This document shows, one piece after another, positions 6,201-10,897 of a stretch of DNA of 10,897 nt. Position 1 is the stretch's first letter. The number at the start of each line of letters is the position of its first letter. The notes beneath the pieces were generated by a model. It saw nothing but the letters and a program-made list of their open reading frames with translations, ran no database searches and had not been told where the DNA came from. The DNA is from Auritidibacter sp. Marseille-P8566 (GTDB taxonomy: Bacteria > Bacteroidota > Bacteroidia > Flavobacteriales > Flavobacteriaceae). The translations under genes were made by a program, and so were the position numbers. The stretch spans positions 1 through 10,897 of the forward strand of contig CALPQA020000025.1 of NCBI GenBank assembly GCA_943325595.2, written 5' to 3'.

Positions 6201-9200
6201 AAGGAACTGCAATCAGCTCTTTAACACCTACCAATACTGGTGGTGCGATTACCTCAACTACTACTTCAACCTTTGCAGGGAGTGGTTCTATTGGTTCTTC
6301 AAATGGAACTGGAACTGCAGCTAGTTTTAAATTTCCAAACGATGTTACAATGGATGCATCAGGAAATCTTTTTGTTGCAGATCGTTCTAATTGTCTTATA
6401 AGAAAAATAACCTCGGCTGGTGTTGTTACAACATTTGCAGGTAGTGGTACTGTTAACTCTGTAGATGGAACAGGAACTGGAGCAAGTTTTAATTTTCCTG
6501 GTGGTTTAGTGTTCGATACAACAGGAAACCTTTATGTTGCCGATCGTCAAGGTTATAAAGTAAGAAAAATAACTCCAGCGGGAGTTGTTACTACATTGGC
6601 AGGTAGTGGTACTAAGGCATCTGTAGATGGAACAGGAAGTGCAGCAAGTTTTGATTTAATTGAAGGAATCACTATTGATAAAAGCACCAATGATTTATAT
6701 GTTTGTGAGGAAAATAGTCGAAAAATAAGAAAAATTACCTCATCAGGGGTGGTTACAACATTTGCTGGAAGCGGTGCATTTGCAAACTCTGAAGGAACTG
6801 GAACTACAGCTAGCTTTCAATGGCCAAAAGGGATAACTATAGATGCAAGCAAAAATTTATATGTTACAAGTGGGGAGCTTATTTTTAAAATTACTCCAGC
6901 AGGACTTGTTACAAGATATGCAGGTACTCCTGGTACCTATGGTTCTGCTGATGGAACATATACTACAGCTACCTTTAATTATTCAGAAGGAATTACAATT
7001 GATGCATCTGGTAATTTATATGTTTCAGAAGTAGGTAGCCACAAAATTCGTAAAATCAGTACATCTGGTATTGTTTCTTTAATAGCAGGAACCGGTTCAA
7101 CAGGAAGTGCAGATGGAACAATTGCTTCATTCTCAGGACCTAAGGGCATGGTATTAGATGCAACTGGCAACAATTTATATGTGGCAGATTACTATAATCA
7201 TAAGATTCGTAAAATAGCAACAGGTGGTGGTTATACCATTACACCCACTTTACCAACTGGTTTAAGTATGGATGCTGCTACTGGTGTTATTACAGGAACT
7301 CCTACTGTAGCAAGTGCCAACACCACTTATACTATAACTACATCTAATTCAACCGGTACAAGTAGCACTACTATTAGTATTGTAGTATTATTAGTACCAC
7401 CGGTTATTAGCTACACACCAAGTGCATATACATTTAATAAAGGAACTGCAATCAGTGCGGTAACTCCTATCAATACAGGTGGTGCCGTTTCAGCTCCAAG
7501 CACTTCAGGTACTTCAACCTTTGCAGGAAGTGGCTCTGTTGGTTCTATAAATGCAACAGGGGCGGCCGCTAGTTTTAATAATCCAAGTAGTACAGCAATA
7601 GATGCATCGGGTAATGTTTATGTTGCTGATTGGAACAACAATCTTATACGTAAGATTACCGCGGCTGGAGTTGTTACTACTTTTGCTGGGAGTGGTTCAG
7701 CAGGTTACGCAGATGGAACAGGAACTGCTGCAAGTTTTAATCATCCAATCTTTTTACTTTTGGATGCATCAGGAAATATTTATGTTGCTGATAATAATAA
7801 TCATAAAATAAGAAAAATAACTCCTGCAGGTATTGTTACTACATTTGCAGGTAGCGGACAAGGGTCAGCAGATGGAACAGGAACTGCAGCAAGTTTTTAC
7901 TACCCTGCTGAAATGGTATTAGATTCAAGTAATAATATGTATGTTACTGATAATGGTAATCATAAAATAAGAAAAATAACTCCGGCTGGCGTTGTTACTA
8001 CATTTGCAGGTAGCGGACTAAATGGGTCAGCAGACGGAACAGGAACTGCTGCTAGTTTTAAATTTCCACTCGGAATGGTAATAGATTCAAGCAACAATTT
8101 GTTTGTGTCCGAATTAAATCAAAAAATAAGAAAAATAACCCCGGCTGGCGTTGTATCGACATTTGTTGGTAGTGGATTAACTGGTTCAACAGATGGAACA
8201 GGAACAGCTGCAAGTTTTAATGGTCCTTCAGGAATGTCAATAGATGGTAATGGAAATATATATGTTGCAGAGTTTGAAGGTAATAAAATACGTAAGGTTA
8301 CATCGGCAGGAGTTGTTACTACTTTAGCTGGGAGTGATACACAAGGCGCTACTGAAGGTGTAACGGCTACTTTTAATAAACCTTATGATGTATCTTATGA
8401 TTCAGCCAATAATATTTTTTATATAGCAGATTTAGGAAATCATAAAATTCGTAAAATATCACTTAATAGTACTGGTGGTGGTTATACCATTACACCTACT
8501 TTACCAACTGGTTTAAGTATGGATGCTGCTACGGGTGTTATTACAGGTACTCCAACTGTATCAAGCGCCAATACCACTTATACAGTAACTGCTAGTAATG
8601 CCGATGGTACAGGTAGCACTACTATAAGTATTGAAGTATTAGTTCCTTCCAATACTTGGGTAGGAACTACAAGTACCGCGTGGAATGTGGCTTCTAATTG
8701 GTCTAATAATACGGTGCCAACAAGCACAGATGACGTGATTATTAATACAAGTACCCCAAATGCACCAACACTTAATGTTGATTTTACTTTAGGTGCAGGA
8801 AAAACATTAACCATTGAAAACACAGGAACTTTACAAATCGCACCAAATGCTTCCTTAACTATAGCTGGAACTGCCGATTTTGGATCTAAATCTGTTACTT
8901 TTAAATCCGATGAAACAGGAACTGGAGTTTTAGGAGCAATTACAGGTTCTTTAGTGAATGCTGACAATGTAACCACAGAACGTTACATTCCTGCAAAACG
9001 TGCCTTTAGATTTCTTACTTCTTCGGTAACAACGTCTACTTCTATCAAGGCAAACTGGCAAGAAGGTGCAAATAATTCCTCTGTTTTATATGCTAATAAT
9101 ATGAATCCTAAACCTGGTTTCGGAACACATATTACAGGTTCCTCTTCTGGAAGTAATGGTTTTGACGCTACACAAACTACCAATGCTTCTTTATTTGGAT

Positions 9201-10417
9201 TTAATAATTCGACTGGTCAATGGACTACCATTGCCAACACAGACACCAATTTATTAAGTGCAGGTTCGCCCTATCGTTTGATGGTGCGTGGCGATCGTTC
9301 GATTGATTTAAATAACAATGCTCCTACTCCAACTCCAACAACCCTTAGAGCTACAGGAACTTTGTTTAAAGGTTCTAAAACACTTTCGGGTGCTGCTTTA
9401 AATCAAGCAGCGAATGGATACAGTTTAATAGGAAATCCGTATCAAGCACCTGTAGATTTGAAGTCAGTTTTAGATGCTTCTTCAGGACTTGCAACTCAGT
9501 ATTGCTATGTTTGGGATCCAACACAAAACACAAGAGGTGCTTATGTTTCTGTGGATGTTCAAAACGGTGTAAACAGTATTATTGCTTCTTCTGCTAACAA
9601 ATATTTACAGCCAGGCCAAGCTGCTTTTATTCGTAAAGACGCTACTACTAATGCAGCCTCACTTACTTTTTTAGAAGCTGATAAACATTTAACAACAAAT
9701 GAAAATGTATTCCGTCAAGAGAATTCAAATTTAGCACTTTTAAAAGTCAGCATGCATTCTAATGGTATTGATTTAGATGGTTTGGTACTTGTTTTTAATC
9801 CTAATTCAAACAATGGAATCGATGCAAATGATGCGGGCAAACTAGGTAATTTAGATGAAGATTTAGCAACTTCAAATAATGGTAGTTTAAGTAGTATTGA
9901 ATCGCGTCAATTTCCAGTAAACAACGAAGAAATTCAATTGTACGCGACTAAATTCAGAGCTACTAATTATACTTTGAAAACTACTTTAGAAAACTACTCA
10001 GGACCAACACCTTATTTATTGGATACCTACACACAGAATTACACGTTACTAAATGGAAACACAGAAACTATTTATCCGTTTTCTGTTGATAGTACTGTTC
10101 CAAATTCAGTAGCAACAAACCGATTCAAAATTGTTTTTAGCAACGCTTCTTTAAACACAAATGAATTTGAAAGTGGATGTTATTTATACCCAAATCCATC
10201 CTCAGATAGTGCTTTCTATGTACATCTAAACGGATTAAATTCAAATACAAAAGTTACGCTTTTCAATACTTTGGGACAACAAATACAAATGAGTGTAAAT
10301 ACAACTGAAAATAATTCTTATTTCTGTAAAACAGCATCTCAGTTACCTACGGGAGCCTACATTGTTGTAATAGAACAAGATGGAAAAAAAGCAACTAAAA
10401 AATGGATGGTTCAATAA
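3233..10417 (+). CDS. Giant T9SS-exported surface protein: three lectin-like repeats, Ig-like, two NHL propellers nested in Ig-like domains
   Basis: This 2394-residue protein is probably a surface adhesin or binding protein exported through the Sec and type IX pathways. Domains in order: signal peptide 1-25 (cleavage in AFS|QTPP); lectin-like repeats 31-312, 314-594 and 595-875, each with a (G/A)DGxxF motif (Asp132, Asp417, Asp701); an Ig-like domain about 877-970 (GYQWYRN, YYYCVV); two putative-Ig domains (He_PIG type), each split by six NHL blades (blades at 1012-1330 and 1428-1747, closing Ig halves at 1331-1388 and 1748-1804). Next come a TWVGTTSTAWNVASNWS module at about 1808, typical of flavobacterial T9SS cargo, an adhesin-type region (ERYIPAKRAFRF at 1916, GNPYQAP at 2067), and a type A sorting domain 2317-2394 (YPNPSSD, LFNTLGQ, LPTGAYIV, KKWMVQ). 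NHL blades normally bind proteins or ligands; here the ligand is unknown, and no catalytic site was seen. In-frame ATGs at 3239 and 3263 are alternative starts. The PID-tail gene follows after 14 bases, probably in the same transcript. Confidence 0.93.
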   Translation: MFMFTNYLQFMLRLSIFVFSLGAFSQTPPTITGSVTPTSAICQGTGSLSVNLTAGATPYNLVNSDLSALPSGAVVGGINWTPTFTSGNPHYLQLTPPTNSTHGFITFANTSLKPVAFDASFGLYVGNGTGADGTAFSYGVVNTSAGTYGEAGMISSGLSISFHDYSNKIEIYYNNVLLQSYNVVGTLNNSNWKSVSLYITTSGQLTLAYGGMTYCTNYQLPAAYVTDNKSNWQYGFSARCGGLNNLHAINDVVIRDQTPMQYSVDGTHYNTTSTFSNLSAGTYDVYARIGDAAYNAVYNTTKSFGTTTITGLSVAGTLTPTNPTTCTASGTIAISNVTHNAVPYDLINLSLTNNQGGSSTFGGLGTSFNPYWGSGDLVLTSPTSSIAGYIAFGSTVAKPNAFSANYDVFVGGGNGGDGLSFNYGVLNTSGSLGGAESGMVNSGLAIGFSDYSNTIKIFYNKNELQSYSASVNSGSYKSVAITITQDGKITIVHGGITICSNYQLPAAYATDNKSSWQYALAARCGASTNYHSVKNVVIKDNDIQYSTDNVTYTSATTITGVANGLHTVYARQSNGVHCPNTFQVGTATISYTPDITATVASTSPTTCATLSGGTITISNVSTGLSSPYDLINLPLTNSQFGGASVGGLGTSFTPYFGAGDLVLTSNTNGIAGYIDFGTILAQPNAFSASYDMFIGGGTGADGISFNYGNLNTAGTAGTPAEAGMVNSGLAIGFSEFSNTIKIYWNKTAVQSYTVSGLNSNSYKSVSLSVTQSGLLTLVYGGTTICTNYQLPAEYATDNKSSWHYAMAARCGGSNNYHSIKNVVIKDNDVEFSIDGVTYATATTFTVASGQHTVYARISNGVHCNAISTLGTVTINPAPGSVTITGQPATTTQNVAQNTTATAISVTATGTATLGYQWYRNTTATTTGGSIIASATSASYTPTTAVVGTEYYYCVVTNPCTEVKSAVSGAITTYLPAPNISYTPSAHTFYKGTAISSLTPTNTGGAITSTTTSTFAGSGSIGSSNGTGTAASFKFPNDVTMDASGNLFVADRSNCLIRKITSAGVVTTFAGSGTVNSVDGTGTGASFNFPGGLVFDTTGNLYVADRQGYKVRKITPAGVVTTLAGSGTKASVDGTGSAASFDLIEGITIDKSTNDLYVCEENSRKIRKITSSGVVTTFAGSGAFANSEGTGTTASFQWPKGITIDASKNLYVTSGELIFKITPAGLVTRYAGTPGTYGSADGTYTTATFNYSEGITIDASGNLYVSEVGSHKIRKISTSGIVSLIAGTGSTGSADGTIASFSGPKGMVLDATGNNLYVADYYNHKIRKIATGGGYTITPTLPTGLSMDAATGVITGTPTVASANTTYTITTSNSTGTSSTTISIVVLLVPPVISYTPSAYTFNKGTAISAVTPINTGGAVSAPSTSGTSTFAGSGSVGSINATGAAASFNNPSSTAIDASGNVYVADWNNNLIRKITAAGVVTTFAGSGSAGYADGTGTAASFNHPIFLLLDASGNIYVADNNNHKIRKITPAGIVTTFAGSGQGSADGTGTAASFYYPAEMVLDSSNNMYVTDNGNHKIRKITPAGVVTTFAGSGLNGSADGTGTAASFKFPLGMVIDSSNNLFVSELNQKIRKITPAGVVSTFVGSGLTGSTDGTGTAASFNGPSGMSIDGNGNIYVAEFEGNKIRKVTSAGVVTTLAGSDTQGATEGVTATFNKPYDVSYDSANNIFYIADLGNHKIRKISLNSTGGGYTITPTLPTGLSMDAATGVITGTPTVSSANTTYTVTASNADGTGSTTISIEVLVPSNTWVGTTSTAWNVASNWSNNTVPTSTDDVIINTSTPNAPTLNVDFTLGAGKTLTIENTGTLQIAPNASLTIAGTADFGSKSVTFKSDETGTGVLGAITGSLVNADNVTTERYIPAKRAFRFLTSSVTTSTSIKANWQEGANNSSVLYANNMNPKPGFGTHITGSSSGSNGFDATQTTNASLFGFNNSTGQWTTIANTDTNLLSAGSPYRLMVRGDRSIDLNNNAPTPTPTTLRATGTLFKGSKTLSGAALNQAANGYSLIGNPYQAPVDLKSVLDASSGLATQYCYVWDPTQNTRGAYVSVDVQNGVNSIIASSANKYLQPGQAAFIRKDATTNAASLTFLEADKHLTTNENVFRQENSNLALLKVSMHSNGIDLDGLVLVFNPNSNNGIDANDAGKLGNLDEDLATSNNGSLSSIESRQFPVNNEEIQLYATKFRATNYTLKTTLENYSGPTPYLLDTYTQNYTLLNGNTETIYPFSVDSTVPNSVATNRFKIVFSNASLNTNEFESGCYLYPNPSSDSAFYVHLNGLNSNTKVTLFNTLGQQIQMSVNTTENNSYFCKTASQLPTGAYIVVIEQDGKKATKKWMVQ
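3323..5857 (+). repeat. Three tandem coding repeats of about 850 bp (lectin-like / ConA-like domains)
   Basis: Units at about 3323-4171, 4172-5014 and 5015-5857 encode 281-283 residues each. Landmarks repeat at constant spacing: PY(N/D)L(V/I)N at residues 58, 343 and 627, and DG at Asp132, Asp417 and Asp701. All three share the order (G/A)DGxxFxYG, (I/L)xIGFS or similar, T(Y/I)C(T/S)NYQLPA, YATDNKSSW or a variant, ARCG, and H(A/S)(I/V)(N/K)(D/N)VVI. The (G/A)DGxxF loop resembles the sugar-binding loop of L-type lectins, but the ExD metal-binding motif of legume lectins is not evident (IGFSDYSN instead), so calcium-dependent sugar binding is uncertain. Units 2 and 3 are more like each other than like unit 1. 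Confidence 0.8.
6266..7222 (+). repeat. Six NHL propeller blades, set 1
   Basis: Six units of about 50-55 residues follow the pattern TFAGSG, DGTGTAASF, (I/M)DASGNLYVAD, KIRKITPAGVVT. Six is a standard blade number for NHL propellers. Blade 4 is irregular: its final strand reads SGELIFKITPAG and lacks the NHKIRK element. Blade 3 has VCEEN in place of VADxx. The set sits between the opening and closing halves of an Ig-like domain. Confidence 0.88.
7223..7332 (+). repeat. Direct repeat copy 1 (closing half of split Ig-like domain)
   Basis: This 110-base stretch, starting GGTGGTGGTTATACC, matches 8474-8583 with 7 mismatches by hand alignment and no gaps. Six of the seven are silent third-position changes; one (GCA/TCA) changes Ala to Ser. 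It encodes GGGYTITPTLPTG and the following GVITGTPT strand. Confidence 0.9.
7514..8470 (+). repeat. Six NHL propeller blades, set 2
   Basis: Six units again, with the same consensus as set 1. Blades 2 to 5 are more regular than in set 1 (TFAGSG, DGTGTAASF, NHKIRKITPAGVVT), suggesting recent homogenisation between blades. Blade 6 (TLAGSDTQGATEGVTATF, SANNIFYIAD) shows the same shortened and extended positions as blade 6 of set 1. Confidence 0.88.
8474..8583 (+). repeat. Direct repeat copy 2 (closing half of split Ig-like domain)
   Basis: Partner of 7223-7332, with 103 of 110 bases identical by hand alignment. It closes the second nested module, immediately before the TWVGTTSTAWN segment that opens the adhesin-type C-terminal region. 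Confidence 0.9.
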
Positions 10418-10431
10418 TTAATAGTATCAAG

Positions 10432-10656
10432 ATGAAAATGATAACACACAATTTGAAGTATAAATATATTTTTGCAATAGTAATAGTATTAGGTAATTTT
10501 GAGGCTCTTTTTGCCCAAGACGCACCTGGATTTGATGACAATGTAGTTGACAATCCAACAGTACCAATTGACAATTACGTTCTACCAATGTTAGTAGCGG
10601 CATTAATTATAGGTGCGGTACTAATTAGGAAGAAAAGAATAATTTGTGTTAAGTAA
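10432..10656 (+). CDS. Small secreted membrane-anchored protein with PID/transmembrane/basic C-terminal tail
   Basis: The likely product has 74 residues. It has an N-terminal signal peptide (about 11-28, cleaved near LFA|QDAP), an acidic spacer of under 20 residues (DAPGFDDNVVDNPTV), then Pro45-Ile46-Asp47, a membrane helix (about 49-65) and a basic end (RKKR, 66-69). Motif, helix and basic tail together resemble C-terminal sorting signals of the PEP-CTERM kind, and specifically what I recall as the PID-CTERM tail of Bacteroidota; such tails are thought to be cut by a membrane protease or sortase-like enzyme, which is not encoded here. An upstream ATG at 10402 would overlap the giant gene by 16 bases and add ten residues before the basic and hydrophobic signal region; 10432 (or 10438) gives a better signal peptide and a 14-base gap. 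A terminator follows 15 bases after the stop, so it is probably the last gene of the surface-protein operon. Function unknown. Confidence 0.7.
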   Translation: MKMITHNLKYKYIFAIVIVLGNFEALFAQDAPGFDDNVVDNPTVPIDNYVLPMLVAALIIGAVLIRKKRIICVK

Positions 10657-10670
10657 TTAATTAAAACTTC

Positions 10671-10701
10671 AAAACCGCTAAATAATTTAGCGGTTTTTTT
10701 T
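10671..10701 (+). terminator. Rho-independent terminator of the surface-protein operon
   Basis: A perfect 12-bp stem, AAAACCGCTAAA (10671-10682) and TTTAGCGGTTTT (10686-10697), has a 3-base loop TAA, and the T run continues to 10701. The GC core is CCGC/GCGG. It sits 15 bases after the PID-tail gene. On the reverse strand the stem is flanked by only four T, so it may also weakly stop the convergent dioxygenase transcript. Confidence 0.93.
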
Positions 10702-10761
10702 ATAAACTGGTGACAATGAATAAATTCTCTTTAAGGTATTTTATTCTGTAAAAACGATTAA

Positions 10762-10897
10762 TTAACCAAATTTCACCGAAGTCATATTCAAAGAACCTCC
10801 AACCAATTTATCATTAAAAAAGGTTATTTCATCTTGCTTTTCTTGCAATGCAATGCTGTAAATTAATGGATAATAATGGTCTGGTGTTGGAATGGCT
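10762..10897 (-). CDS. ygiD: 4,5-DOPA dioxygenase extradiol-type protein (YgiD/DODA family), C-terminal part
   Basis: The last 44 residues are read on the reverse strand from the window edge to a TAA at 10764-10762; the 5' part lies beyond the window. The sequence starts AIPTPDHYYPLIY and ends in VGGSLNMTSVKFG. This is the characteristic end of the LigB-like extradiol dioxygenases related to plant 4,5-DOPA dioxygenase and E. coli YgiD: the PTPDHY motif carries a conserved active-site His, and the FFND, GS and MTSV strand closes the domain. Such enzymes are metal-dependent and open catechol rings; the bacterial physiological substrate is uncertain. The metal ligands known for the family lie further upstream and cannot be checked here. 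The gene converges on the surface-protein operon, with about 60 bases between its stop and the terminator. It was identified by motif alone, in a frame too short to be listed as a full open reading frame. Confidence 0.85.
   Translation of the reverse strand, partial: AIPTPDHYYPLIYSIALQEKQDEITFFNDKLVGGSLNMTSVKFG

Larger units (their letters stand above)
6161..8644 (+). repeat. Tandem duplication of a 1.24-kb module (split Ig-like domain plus six NHL blades)
   Basis: Module A (about 6161-7396) and module B (about 7397-8644) have the same order: opening ISYTPSA(H/Y)TF and KGTAIS segment ending in NTGGA, six NHL blades, then GGGYTITPTLPTGLS to the end of the Ig-like fold. Corresponding points lie 413 residues apart at the opening and 417 at the closing half. 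Sixth blades of both modules share a two-residue shortening of the DGTGTAASF segment and a one-residue insertion before the YVAD/YIAD strand, so the modules were duplicated as a whole. Confidence 0.88.

Noticed and set aside
6843..7034. Plus-strand open frame of 63 residues inside the NHL region
   Set aside because: Out-of-frame shadow of repetitive coding sequence; Leu/Gln-rich translation follows from the repeat.
6979..7173. Reverse-strand open frame of 64 residues inside the NHL region
   Set aside because: Antisense shadow of the giant gene, with no independent start signal or motif.
7602..7811. Plus-strand open frame of 69 residues inside NHL set 2
   Set aside because: Second out-of-frame shadow of blade repeats, rich in Leu/Ile runs.
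6266..8470. Regularly spaced repeats that might suggest a CRISPR or satellite array
   Set aside because: The units are about 150-165 bp, stay in one open frame and encode NHL blades; no short identical repeats with unique spacers.
8578..9183. Two reverse-strand open frames (132 and 66 residues) under the adhesin-type region
   Set aside because: Antisense to a well-supported coding frame; Val/Pro-rich translations are typical of antisense Thr/Asn/Gly-rich adhesin DNA.

Overview
The window looks like chromosome of a Flavobacterium-type Bacteroidota (family Flavobacteriaceae). The evidence is the low-GC sequence, A-rich leaders without Shine-Dalgarno sequences, a perfect TAnnTTTG -7 box, a giant secreted protein ending in a type IX secretion (T9SS) type A sorting domain, a DUF6029-like outer-membrane protein tail, and a short PID-plus-transmembrane tail protein. 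No rRNA, tRNA, CRISPR array, insertion sequence or phage gene was seen.

Layout. Positions 1-537 hold the 3' end of a DUF6029-like outer-membrane protein gene. One base later follows a small membrane protein with a bacterial PH-like domain (539-970). An AT-rich gap (971-1163) carries a flavobacterial promoter candidate. It precedes a 601-residue TPR / transmembrane / AraC-type helix-turn-helix protein (1164-2969), a membrane-spanning one-component regulator. A very strong hairpin terminator (3032-3077) closes that unit. A 7.2-kb gene (3233-10417) then encodes a 2394-residue T9SS-exported surface protein. Its order is: signal peptide, three lectin-like (ConA-like) repeats of about 283 residues, an Ig-like domain, two copies of a putative-Ig domain each interrupted by six NHL propeller blades, a flavobacterial adhesin-type C-terminal region, and the sorting domain. 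Fourteen bases downstream lies a 74-residue secreted protein with a PID/transmembrane/basic tail (10432-10656), followed by a perfect 12-bp terminator. The window ends in the C-terminus of a convergent 4,5-DOPA dioxygenase extradiol-type (YgiD) gene.

How the parts may fit (inference). The TPR/AraC protein could sense something in the envelope and control the surface-protein operon beside it. The giant protein could bind glycans through the lectin-like repeats and present two six-bladed propellers at the cell surface. The small tail protein looks co-transcribed with it. The most interesting observation is the nested, duplicated architecture (NHL propeller inside a split Ig-like fold, twice, with nearly identical flanking DNA), next to a membrane-bound regulator and a PID-tail partner.
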